From: Pelargonium cotyledonis
Lineage: Eukaryota; Streptophyta; Magnoliopsida; Geraniales; Geraniaceae
NCBI GenBank assembly: GCA_036897625.1
Contig: JAYMTA010000435.1
Span: 1 to 28,865 of the forward strand
Length of the DNA: 28,865 nucleotides
Direction of reading: 5' to 3'
Below the pieces are notes generated by a model, which was not told the DNA's origin, did not search any database, and saw only the letters and a program-made list of their open reading frames with translations. Of this stretch, positions 1 through 9,832 are shown piece after piece. The first letter of the stretch is position 1; every line of letters starts with the position of its first letter. Made by a program: the position numbers and the translations under genes.

Positions 1-625
1 GTTATGATACATCGTTAAAATGATTTTGATTTATTAGATTGTTCTGTTTCACACAAATTTATTTGAGTGGTTAAAAATAAATTTTAACGCGATGACAACA
101 TATGTTTAGTTTGATTTAAACTAATTCAAAATTATTTTGACTTAAATCATTTATTCTTTATCAATTTTCGTATTTAAACTCAATTTAGTTTATCACCACC
201 TCATACCGTCTACATGGAGACTCGAACTCGATACGTTAAAAGAAATATGAAGTACCTCAACTTGCATTGGTTAAACCACTTGACTCAACTTGCATTGGTT
301 AAAACTCGAACCCGATACGTTAAAAGAAATAGTTTTTGCTTCTTTTCCTTTGTACCAAAAAAAAAGAAGAAAGAAATATGAAGTACTTAAACCACTTGAC
401 TCAACTTGCAAAGGTTAAAACTCGATAACTTGTTTTGTTGTTGTTAAAAATAATAAGGTGTCATCACCTCATTAATGACTTAACATACACACAAAATAAT
501 TTGACTTATAATACTCAATTCATATTAAAATTTGAGGAGAATTAGTATAAAGTATGTTATTTTTGGACTTAGCCTAAGGCTATGTAATCATAACATGACA
601 CCCCATTGAAATGTAGCTCATACCG
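1..625. other. AT-rich intergenic flank with short direct repeats
   Basis: I see no gene here. A small cluster of direct repeats lies at about 218-420. The 20-mer beginning CTCAACTTGCATTGG occurs at 256-275 and 284-303, with a diverged third copy at 400-419. The phrase GATACGTTAAAAGAAAT occurs at 230-246 and 314-330. The wording resembles the edge of a decayed plant transposon, but no terminal repeats or coding remnant could be assigned. Confidence 0.5.
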
Positions 626-1489
626 ACTCAATAAATTTGTGGGTGCAAAACGATCAGTTCATATCCATAATTTTAATGAGGTGTCACTATTTTAAGTGAT
701 GAATTAGCCTAATACAACAAATTTTTGAATTAAACTCCTCCTACTCTTAAATTTTTTTTATATATAAATAATGCGGAGTAGTTGTTATTTTGAAGGCGAA
801 GTTTATAACTCCATTAATCGAGGCAAAAACATTACATAACGTAACAAGATCTAAACCAAATAAACTAAAGTCACATAAAATAAAGGCTAAAATAAAGCAA
901 CACCTAACCACCAAACTCAAACCTATGCCAACTATCATAGTTGAAACGTCAAAATCACCAAAATCAGGGGCACTAGGCAAACCTTTCCTTCCGATTTGAC
1001 TGATGTCCACAAGCATCCACCTTAATAACGCTCTCTGAACATGCCAAACTAGTACCCACTCAATAAATTTGTGGGAGCGAAACGACCAATGCATATCCAT
1101 AATTTTAATGAGGTGTCACTATTTAAGTGATGAATTAGCCTAATCCAACAAAACTTGACTTAAACTCCTCATACTCTTAAAGTTTTTTTATATATAGAAA
1201 TAATGCGCAGTAGTTGTTTTTTTAAAGGGAAGTTCATAACTCCATTGATTAAAGCAAAAAATTACATAGCGTAGCAATACGTAAATCAAATATAAACCAA
1301 ATAAACTAAAGCGACATAAAACAAAGACTAAAATAAAGCAGGATCAAACCCAAACCTACACCAACTATCATAGCTGAAAAATCAAAATCACCAAAATCAG
1401 GGGCACTGGGCAAACATTTCCCTCCGATTTGACTGATGCCCACAAGCATCCACCTTAACAATGCTATCCGAACATGCCGAACTAGTAGC
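626..1489. repeat. Tandem direct duplication, about 432-bp unit, two diverged copies
   Basis: Copy 1 runs about 626-1057 and copy 2 about 1058-1489. Both begin ACTCAATAAATTTGTGGG and end near ACTAGTA(C/G)CC. Shared landmarks sit 432 bp apart at the start and end of the unit, with small indels between. Examples are AATTTTAATGAGGTGTCACT, AATAATGCG(G/C)(A/C)GTAGTTG and CAAAATCAGGGGCACT. The reverse strand of each copy reads partly open, but the frames are broken and no known domain is visible. A transposon 3' region duplicated in tandem is the likeliest source. Confidence 0.75.
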
Positions 1490-2120
1490 CATCTTCTTCA
1501 ACTTGACCACGAGCTGGTCATCCAACGACACCCTCCATCCGTCCGGGACTGAAACCTGTCATAGCCGTGACCTCCGTTAATAATATCGACATCTAGATCC
1601 GTCCGCCTCCTTCGTACTAGACACAACCCGTAACTAAAAAAATACAACCACCAACGAGACTAAACTAGACGACCATCTTCCTCCTTATACGCCGCTTACC
1701 ATATCCCTAATCACACACTATTACAACACACACTCATACACTATATTTTTAGAGGTGCCTAGAGCACGAGGCCTTAGAGTTGCGCACGAGCGTCTACACC
1801 GACGTTAAACTTGATTGCATGTCTATTCTGAAATCACTCCTCTTACTTTTCGAGTCAGATTTAGTTTTTTCCTATTTCGACCTGAAATGCCAGCTCTTTA
1901 CTTGGGTGCTATGCAATGACGTGGCACATTATAGGGCCCACTCTAGAAACAGTGCTCGTCGTCTCTGCTGGCTCGAAACTGACACGTTGCAGCATTTCAG
2001 AGGCCACACACTGTGTACTGTACAGTACAGCACGAGACTCGCATCCGTCGCAGCTTCCATTATTTACGCTTATGCGTGTCGAATTCTTCACCTTCCTCAA
2101 TTCCCATTGTCGTTGCTCTC
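1490..2120. other. Spacer leading into the DRD1-like promoter
   Basis: No convincing gene. Positions 1490-1740 continue the transposon-like sequence that flanks the duplication. A TATA-like CTATATTTTT lies at 1741-1750. The distance to the inferred 5' UTR (from about 2120) is too long for that motif to be an obvious TATA box. Open frames on both strands between 1780 and 2290 overlap each other and the 5' UTR and show no family signature. Confidence 0.4.
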
Positions 2121-2462
2121 TAGGGTTTCGATTTTGCCGAGCATTGCCTGAAGCAGCGAAGCAGACTCTGAGAACTGAGAGAACCATCGAGTGATCGACG
2201 ACGACGAAGAAGATTGGGACATTAAGAGAGTAGCAGAAGAAATCGAGATCTGAGCTGGTCGCTGCAAGTTTCGGCTCGGAAGGGATCATTTGAAGCGAGC
2301 AGGGGATAGTTTGGGTTTAGCCGGTTTTTTTTTTTTTTTGATAAGCAGGTTTAGCCGGTTGTGTGTAAGAGTTGTGGTGCGAAATCGTTGAGGTTTCAGT
2401 TGACGGTGGTGTTGGGATTTAGTTTTGCTGAGCATTGTGTTAAGCGGAGTCTGAGAAGAATC
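2121..2462 (+). promoter_or_regulatory. Probable transcription start region and 5' UTR of the DRD1-like gene
   Basis: A TAGGGTTT word (telo-box on the opposite strand) at 2121-2128 sits at the start of a purine-rich GA/CGACGA stretch typical of plant 5' leaders. No ATG occurs between 2121 and 2462, so the ATG at 2463 would be the first AUG of a transcript starting here. A T tract lies at about 2325-2339. The exact start site cannot be read from sequence. Confidence 0.45.
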
Positions 2463-5400
2463 ATGAAGAGAAGCCAGCGATCGTTGGAGGAGAAGGTTGA
2501 GACGCCAACAACAACCCCGCCAAGCGCAGCTTCTAGGACTATGCGGGCTGGTTAGTTGAAAATAACTCTGTGCATTTGATTTTGTGTGTGAGTGTGCTTG
2601 GTTCATGAGCATTGCATGATGTTGATTTGTTGTTTTTGTGTGTGTGTGTGGACTGCATGAGAAAAAAATGGGTGCAAATTTTGTTGGGTTTCTTTTGTCT
2701 CTGTGATAGAGGGAAAAATGAAGCACCGTGGGTGAATGTTTGTTGAATGATGATGTGGTTGGTTTATTGTTCTTTGGATTTAACTCTTCTTGTTCTGGCT
2801 GCATTAGAAAAAATGGGAGCAAAATATTTTCAAGCTTCTTTTGTCTGTGTGAGTTGTTGAGGAAAAAATGAAGCTCAATGTAAGTGGATGTTTGCCAAAT
2901 GTTGATTGGGTTGGTTTAGTGTCATTTGGGTTTAGCTGTGTTTATTTTTATTGCATCTTCTATGAGTAAAATGGGTGCAAAACATGTATTTCGGCTGCAT
3001 TTGATTGAGTAAAAAATGAAGCTATTTGTGGGTGAACGTGGTTCAGTGTTATTTGGCTTTAGCTTTGTTTGTCTGAAATCTGGACTACGTGTTCTTTGAG
3101 AAAAAACGAGCTCAAAACATTTTTCTTGTTCTTATTGTGTTGATGAGTTGAATACTAGAGAAGACTTGGTTTGTTTATTGTAATTTTCTAGGGCTGTTGA
3201 AAGGGGTTTTCTTTAGCCCTTGTATAGAACTATAGAAGTATATCAGTTTCACATAACCTTTACTTTTTCATGTTATGGGTTCTGCTTATAGTCAATACTT
3301 TTCCACCATCAATGAATTGGGTAAACGGAACCTAGGTCACCTCTAGTATTTGTGAGGTTCGCGGTTCTAGTTTCTAGCTTAATGGAAGATTACAAGAGTA
3401 GGATTTGAGTTTATTATAAAAAACATGTCAACTTTAGCTGGATCTCTCAAAGTCCCTGTTTGGATTACTCATTATGTTGTTTCCTTTTCTACTGTATTTC
3501 CTTTTAGTACCAATAATTTTTTATGTCAATTATTACTTTTCAATATAAGGTTGAATGAAATCCAAATGTTCAATTATGTATCTATATTTTTTCCTACAAT
3601 CAACTTTATGGACTCCGGATGTCAATGTTAGTGGTAGGAAATTTGAGTTTTGGGAGAAGATCATGTTTCTTTACATCACGTGTCATGTGTGTTCATTGTC
3701 AAATTACTACACCTAAAAATTTGCTTCTAGTTCCACTTTTCCATCACGTAGTAGTAATAGTCTAATAGTTAGCTGTATGTGAGCTTGCACGCAAAAAATG
3801 CTCACAAAAAAAGCTCTTATGCTGTTATTTATAGTATCTATTATTCCTAAAATGTTCTTACTTTGTAAACAGAGTTCTATTCAAAATGGCAGAAGAGGAG
3901 AAAGACACAGTCTGCTTCTTTGAACCCATTTACAGTCCTTAATGTATGGGAAGGACTGGATATCAGCAAATTTGGAAGTGCAGCAAAGGAGATAGAACAA
4001 CTCCGTGCTCGCCGTAGGAGAATCATGCATTCTTGTTTTGGATTTGGTGGGAGTCCTGCAGATCCAGCTCCATCTATGGGGGCAGGTATAAAAAAGGACC
4101 AGAGTAAAAATCACAAGCATGCGTTGAATGAGCAAGCTGATTTGGACAATGGTTTCATTGATTTGGTTGATGATCATGTTACATCAAAACCATATCCCAT
4201 CGTCACTCTTGATTTTGACGGTGAAGAGAATGAAGATTTGAGGCTTTCTTGTTCTGACAAGGGGGACAAGGACCAATTAGAGGCGCCAAGTGAGCAGTTC
4301 ACTAGTCTTTCTGACCAAGCTTCAAACGATGTTGCGGAAAAAGTATCTCCTATTATAATTCTTGATTCTGATGACGAGGACAATGAAGACTTCAGGCCTT
4401 CTTCTGACGAGGGGGTTCAAAACCCTTCAAATGTGGTAACTGATCAAGTTGTTATAGAGAATGGAAAATATGGAGAGTTCAGTCCTGCTGCTGCTGATGA
4501 TGATGATGAGGGAAGCAGGACACTGGTGATAGTAAATGATCATGTTCTTAAGAAAGCATCTTCTAGTGCAATTCTTGATCCATATGCTAAAAAATATGGA
4601 GAGTTAAGTTTTGCTACTGCTGCTGATGAGGGAAGCGGGACACTGGAGAGAGTAAACAAGCACATAATAGAGAAAGCATCTTCTGCTGCGACTCTTGATC
4701 CAGATGCTGAAAAATATGGAGAGTTCCGACCTTCTGCTGCTGATGGGGGAAGCGGGACACTGGAGATAGTTAATGAGCAGCTCTCTCATGTTTTGGATAA
4801 TGTTGTGACTGGTTCAAGGGATGAACATATTACAAAGACTGTCACATATATGTCATCACCTCCCACAACTTTTTATTCGGACGGTAAAAGTGTTCAACAA
4901 TTGTCTTCTCTTCCTAATCAAGTGGTTGATGTGACAAAACCCACTGGTGAACTTTCTAAGGGGAACGTACTGGTGAGTAACTCTGCTGAGAGACAATTGT
5001 CAAATTGTTTAGAATTCATAAAAACAGATTTTAATTATTTTTTACCTGTCTTCCACATTGCCAATTGTTGAAACAAAGGAAATATGCTTGAATTGATAAA
5101 TCCCTGAAGAACACTGTGACAGTTATCAAAATGGATGTTGAACTGTTTGCCCATTGACAGTTTTAGGCAAAATGAAAGTAAAGCAAATGTTTAGAGCGGT
5201 TTACTTGAGAAAATACAAAACTAATATCAATTATCAAAATAATATTACAATCAATATTCTGGATTTTGTTTCCTGTCACATTCTTTTAGAATGCCATTAT
5301 CAAACTGATATCAATTCTGTGCTGTAGTTTTCTTCCCCAATTGAGAAAGAATTGTGCAAAATTATTCTCCAAGCAATATATCATTTGTACCTGCTTTACT

Positions 5401-8400
5401 CTATTGTATTGTTGTCCATAATGTATGCACGTATTTGTTTCTGTATCTCTATCACATGAGGCCATTTGGTATCAAGAAGCATGTTGGTATCAAGAAGTAA
5501 TTTATAGAAACCTTTAGTGCTTTTGCTTTATATTTTTTGTTTGAGTGGATTTCCATTTTGTTATGTTGCCTTCATCCTTGTTGGTGTTATATGCTCCTGA
5601 TTCTAAAACGCGTATTCATAGTTAAGTATTTCAAAATCTATAAAATTGTTTTATGGTTGGCATCTTTATCAGGCACGGAGCTTTACCAATAATCTCAACC
5701 TCAAATGAGGCGTCTGTGCAGCTGACAGCTATAGACCATTTCAGATTACGAATGCATTAATCATTAACATTCATTGAAAAGTGAATTTGAAAATTTTGAA
5801 ACTCTTTCATGTTTTGTAGCCTTTAAGGTCTTCTATAATCTATTGTATTGACACAATGACTTGTGATAAAATGAGCATCAGAATAGAAAGAGGTTTTCCC
5901 TTGCCAATAAGGAAACAATCATTGAAACGAGTAGTATGGTATAATTTGACATTGTTTTTGATTGAAGAGATGATTATCCTTCAAAATTCTTTGTTTAAGT
6001 TCCATGCTTCTCTTTAAATTGATAGTTTGGTTACTTTATTCAGGTTAAGGATTGCATAAAGGACAAATCTCCAAGCGAAGAAGTGGGAGAAGTTCATGTA
6101 GAAAAGGATATAGGTGTCTACATTGGTGTTGAAGATGACATGGAAGTGGAGGAAAGATATCGTCAAAATGATGGTTTGGATGACATTTGGAAAGAAATGA
6201 GTTTTGCGTTAGAATGTTCTAAGGTACTTTTGTTGGAATTTACTACTTCAGTTAGGACCTTTTTCTTTTACCTCTTTTCTCAGTATGCACTGATTTATTC
6301 ATGTTAATATATGGATTAAGATGTTTATGTGTTTTTCGCTATGGTTGTCATTTTGATGTCAGACTCGTCTCCTTAAGCCTCTTATATTTATATTTCTCTT
6401 TGTTTCAAAGAACAGAGGAAAGAGACAAACAACCACCTTCTCCTTAAGCCTCTAATATTTACATTTCACTTTGTTTCAAAGAACAGAGGAAAGAGACAAA
6501 CAACCACCTTCTCATCCATGTATATATATATATAAACCAAGTGGTTAACACTAAAAAAAAGAAACTAAATTTAAACATTTCTGTACTGTTTTGTTGTTAA
6601 CTTATTCTATCCTTTCTATTTCAAGTTCTACCCATTTGGGATATGTGTTTGCATTATTTCATTCCATTGGATGATTTCAGTTATGTTATCCTTCCTTTTA
6701 GGATTTTTCCCATCTTGCATGTCCATTTCACACTATCTAGGCTCATATTAATTTGATGCTACATATCTCATCTTTAATTTATATGTTTGCATCTTATTCA
6801 TTATAAGTTTGCTTATGTATAAGTACGAAAAATGCACTCTTTCCATGTGTGGGCTAGTAGTCCTCTCGTGATAATTCAGGTTACCTTATTTTGATGATCT
6901 TGTTGTTTGTTTTTCATATATTTTTCCCAAAATATTTTCTATTATTTAAATTGCACGAGTTTATTGATATATGCTTGCTTCCTTAGACTATTTAGTCCAC
7001 CAATTTAATTGAGCTGTGTTTCGTAGGATGCTGCTGAAGATCTTTCATCTGAAGAACATATAAGAGATGTTGCAGAGGATTGTGATCATTGCTTTATTCT
7101 TAAAGATGATCTCGGTTATGTTTGTCGTGTTTGTGGAGTTATCCAGAGAGGAATCGAAACCATTTTTGAATTTGTATATTCCAAGGTTTGTGTTTTCTAT
7201 CGGATTTTGTTTTTACCCCCTCAGTTTTTCACTATCAAGATGGAAATATTATGTTGTGTGTCTCATCATAATCAGTTTTTTTACTTAGATGGTTGAAGAT
7301 GGATATGTACTAACAAATCTTCAGCAGAGCAGTTTAATTTTTATAAAACTTACTGTATTTAAACCTAAAAAAGGGCGGCCCATTGCAGGACCCCCTCCCC
7401 CCCTCCTCTCACTATTGTGACGTCTGGGGAGGGCCATTTTTCGTAAGCAGCCTTAGCCCTGCTTTGCAAAAAGTCTGTTTCACTTATTCAAACCCATGAC
7501 CTGAAGCTGAAGGTCACGAGGCAGCAACTTGCTCTTGCGCCAATGCTCACCCTCTTATAGTATATAACCCCAAACTGCCAAATTGGACTAAAATATCTGG
7601 TTTAATTAATTCTGACATGACATACTAGCATCTGAGGATTCTTTATAGGGACGAGAGTTTGCTGCTTTGAAATTCCATTGTGGCAACGATTGTATAGTGT
7701 TTCATTATACTCTTAAATTCTTTTTTCTTAAATAAATGGTTTATAATAATTATTACTTATTTGTTTCTCAAGTTATGGTCTTCCTATAATTGATGCTTCT
7801 GATGCTGTATTATAGTGCTTCTTCACCGATGGTAGTTTTATTATTCTCTGCAGCTCTGTATACGTGGTCACAAATGAATAAATCTTTGTTGACCCAGATA
7901 CTTAAATTCAATTTTGCTCTCTCTGTCAACTGTCGTCTTCTGGTATTTCCATCACCTTAAATATCATTGTCTTCTTCTGATCCAGGGCAAAAAGAGCACC
8001 AGAACATATATGTCTGAATCTCAGAGTCTTAAACATAAAGAGTCTAATGAGAGTTTCTCAGTTGGAGACAAATTTTCTGAAGATGTTAAGACGGTTACTG
8101 AAATCAATGCTGATCCAAGGCATATGAAAGAAATGAAATCCCATCAACTGGAGGGTTTCAAGTTTCTCCAAAGCAACCTCTTATCTGATACTCCTGGAGG
8201 ATGTGTTTTGGCCCATGCTCCGGGTTCTGGGAAGACATTCATGATCATAAGCTTCCTCCAGAGTTTTCTTGCTCAGTTTCCCAATGCTAGGCCATTGATT
8301 GTACTGCCTAAGGGTATTTTGTCTACATGGAAAAAAGAGGTTCAGAAATGGCAAGTGGAGGACATTCCGTTACATGATTTGTACACTGCAAAAGCGGAGA

Positions 8401-9832
8401 ATCGGTCACAACAGCTAGATGTTTTGAAACTATGGGTAAAGGAGAACAGCATATTGTTTTTGGGCTTTAAGCAGCTCTCTTCGATTATTTGTGATAGCGG
8501 AAGTAACAAAATTACAGCTGAGTGTCAGGAAATACTATTGAAGGTCCCAACCATTCTAATTTTGGACGAAGGTCACACTTCAAGGAATGATGATACAGAC
8601 GTGTTCCAATCCCTTGCCAAGGTCCAAACTCCTCGAAAAGTTGTACTATCGGGAACTCTGTACCAAAATCATGTCAAGGAGGTATTCAATATATTGAATC
8701 TTGTTCGTCCTAAGTTTCTGAAATCAAAGGCTTCCCTAGATATTCGTAAACGTATCATGAGCAGGGTACAGATTGGTGGTGTAAGGAAGCAAGTAAACAG
8801 CAACTCGGATTCTACTTTCTTTGAGTTGGTGGAATATGCTTTGCAAAAAGACGACAATCACTCAAGGAAAGTTTCTGTCATTACAGACCTTCGCCAGATG
8901 ACTCACAATATCCTCCATTACTACAAAGGAGATTTCCTGGAGGAGCTACCGGGACTCGTTGATTTCACTGTATTTTTGAATCTTAGTCGCAGACAAAAGG
9001 CTGAAGTTCCTTACTTACAGAAATTGGACAAGTTCAAGAGAATTTCCGAAGGGGTTGCTGTCTACTTGCACCCAAATTTGAAGAGTTCAGTGGGAGACAA
9101 AAGTTCATCTTATGATGATACGAAGGTGGACAATATATTGAAAGAAATGGAGCTGAAAGATGGCGTAAAATTGATGTTTTTTCTAAATCTTCTTCGATTG
9201 TGTGAATCAGCTGGTGAGAAGCTACTGGTGTTCAGTCAGTTCATCACACCCCTGAAACTCTTAGAGAGATTTTCAGTGATGGCTAAGGGTTGGAGCCTCT
9301 GGAAGCAGATTTTTGTGCTAACAGGTGATACAAATTCAGAGGATCGGGACTTGTCCATGGATCGCTTCAACAACTCCCCCGATGCCAAGGTCTTCTTCGG
9401 TTCAATCAAAGCTTGTGGGGAAGGAATCTCTCTGGTGGGAGCGTCCCGGGTCCTCATCTTGGATGTTCATCTGAATCCATCAGTAACTCGCCAAGCAATC
9501 GGGCGTGCATTTAGGCCTGGTCAAATGAATAAAGTCTACATTTATCGACTTGTTGCTGCTGATTCGCCGGAGGAAGAAGACCACTGGACCTCCTCCAGAA
9601 AGGAGTTAGTTTCAAAAATGTGGTTTGAGTGGGACGCAAGCTGTGGGCAACAAGACTTTGAAATGAAGAGAGTTGATGCGAATGAGTGTGGTGATGCGTT
9701 CTTGGAAGATTCTCCACTCAGTGAAGATCTAAAGGTTTTGTACAAAAGGTTAGTCACAGTCTAGTCTCAGCCAGTCATTAACTCATTATGCAACTTTTGA
9801 TTTCCAAATACTTATTTTCGATTATCAGGTAG
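2463..9832 (+). CDS. DRD1: SNF2-family chromatin remodeller of the DRD1/CLASSY group, closest to DRD1 (CHR35)
   Basis: In Arabidopsis, DRD1 works with DMS3 and RDM1 to let RNA polymerase V transcribe targets of RNA-directed DNA methylation in the nucleus. Predicted exons: 2463-2550, 3873-4972, 6044-6223, 7027-7185, 7986-9748, 9829-9832. All phases agree, giving 1,097 aa. The N-terminal third is acidic and carries degenerate repeats. Exon 4 encodes a small Cys cluster (C475, C478, C489, C492) usual before the ATPase in this group. Exon 5 holds both SNF2 lobes: Walker A APGSGKT 587-593, DEGH 703-706 (DEAH variant), motif III SGT 731-733 and motif VI RAFRPGQ 1016-1022. The stretches [14 protein letters not shown] and [19 protein letters not shown] are hallmarks of the DRD1 clade as I remember it. 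ATG 2463 is the first AUG after the inferred start and joins exon 2 in frame. Without the last splice the frame ends RLVTV at 9764. The protein is longer than Arabidopsis DRD1 (roughly 900 aa), mostly through exon 2. CLSY3/4 are alternatives but less likely. Confidence 0.82.
2551..3872 (+). other. Intron 1 of the DRD1-like gene, with a degenerate tandem array
   Basis: The donor is GCTG|GTTAGT and the acceptor is TTGTAAACAG|AG; the joined codon is G+AG. The first half (about 2650-3170) is a decayed tandem repeat described separately. The second half (3170-3872) is plain AT-rich intron with no recognisable feature. Confidence 0.75.
2650..3170 (+). repeat. Degenerate tandem repeat in intron 1, about four units of 135-160 bp
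   Basis: The landmark (G)AAAAAATGGG(T/A)GCAAA recurs at 2661, 2807, 2966 and, weakly, 3100, so unit length is 134-159 bp. A second landmark (GAGxxAAAAATGAAGC) follows each start, and phrases such as TTTGTCT, GTGGGTGAA and GGTTTA(G/T)TGT recur in the same order. Copies have diverged by substitutions and indels. Confidence 0.7.
4180..4795 (+). repeat. In-frame coding repeats in exon 2 of the DRD1-like gene
   Basis: Three adjacent units of about 40 residues start at KYGEF/KYGEL, residues 228, 270 and 310 (DNA 4466, 4592, 4712; spacing 126 and 120 bp, both multiples of three). Each has the order KYGE(F/L)-(A/S)AAD-G(S)GTLE-VN-H-KASS-LDPDA. Two weaker upstream relatives carry [16 protein letters not shown] and [16 protein letters not shown] (about residues 140-155 and 190-207). 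The repeats are acidic, Ser-rich and low in hydrophobics, so probably disordered. Confidence 0.8.
4973..6043 (+). other. Intron 2 of the DRD1-like gene
   Basis: The donor is CTG|GTGAGTAA and the acceptor is TTTATTCAG|GTTAAG, phase 0. The only structure seen is a 14-base direct repeat, TTGGTATCAAGAAG, at 5466-5479 and 5484-5497. Otherwise featureless AT-rich sequence. Read-through of this donor would stop at 5071 in frame. Confidence 0.7.
6368..6509 (+). repeat. 71-bp tandem duplication in intron 3
   Basis: Two copies, 6368-6438 and 6439-6509, are nearly identical over TCTCCTTAAGCCTC ... ACAACCACCT, with a few substitutions. They lie in the intron 6224-7026 (donor AAG|GTACTT, acceptor TTTCGTAG|GAT). 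A short (TA)n run follows at about 6519-6534. The high identity suggests a fairly recent duplication. Confidence 0.88.
7367..7557 (-). mobile_element. tRNA-derived SINE resembling plant Au SINE, in intron 4
   Basis: Read on the minus strand, the element starts at about 7557 with AGGGTGAGCATTGGCGCAAG, containing an A-box-like TGGCGCAAGAG. GGTCATGGGTTTGAATA follows, a decayed B box. The body then passes GTAAGGCTGC-like and CCCTCCCCAGAC words to a GGGCCGCCCTT end at about 7371, followed by a short T-run. This order of words is what I recall of the Au SINE family of angiosperms. No clear target-site duplication was found. It lies in intron 7186-7985, antisense to the gene. Confidence 0.75.
9749..9828 (+). 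other. Inferred last intron of the DRD1-like gene (80 nt)
   Basis: The donor AAAAG|GTTAGT (9749) and acceptor TTCGATTATCAG (ending 9828) are both good plant sites, with a T-rich tract between. Splicing joins AG+G to an Arg codon, and the next triplet is TAG at 9830-9832, so the protein ends YKR. Unspliced RNA would encode RLVTV and stop at 9762-9764. I favour splicing because LYKR is the kind of terminus I remember for DRD1 relatives. This is inference. Confidence 0.6.

Noticed and set aside
747..1100. 117-codon minus-strand frame in the 432-bp duplication
   Set aside because: The second repeat copy does not keep the frame open, which argues against a maintained gene. Treated as transposon-derived sequence.
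1909..2289. 126-codon open frame on the minus strand upstream of the DRD1-like gene
   Set aside because: Antisense to the leader, overlapping two plus-strand frames of similar length. No domain, no splice-site support and no conserved motif.
2286..2822. 178-codon open frame on the minus strand
   Set aside because: It lies antisense to the 5' UTR, exon 1 and intron 1 of the DRD1-like gene. Its composition (poly-Lys from a T tract, His/Thr runs from GT repeats) is low complexity and it has no family signature.
7914..7985. ATPase frame starting at or before 7914 without splicing
   Set aside because: The first 24 codons are intronic sequence; a clear CTGATCCAG acceptor at 7985 joins exon 4 in phase 0.
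9749..9764. DRD1-like protein ending RLVTV at an in-frame TAG
   Set aside because: Possible if the last intron is retained, but a good donor and acceptor give the more family-like YKR terminus. Kept only as the unspliced alternative.
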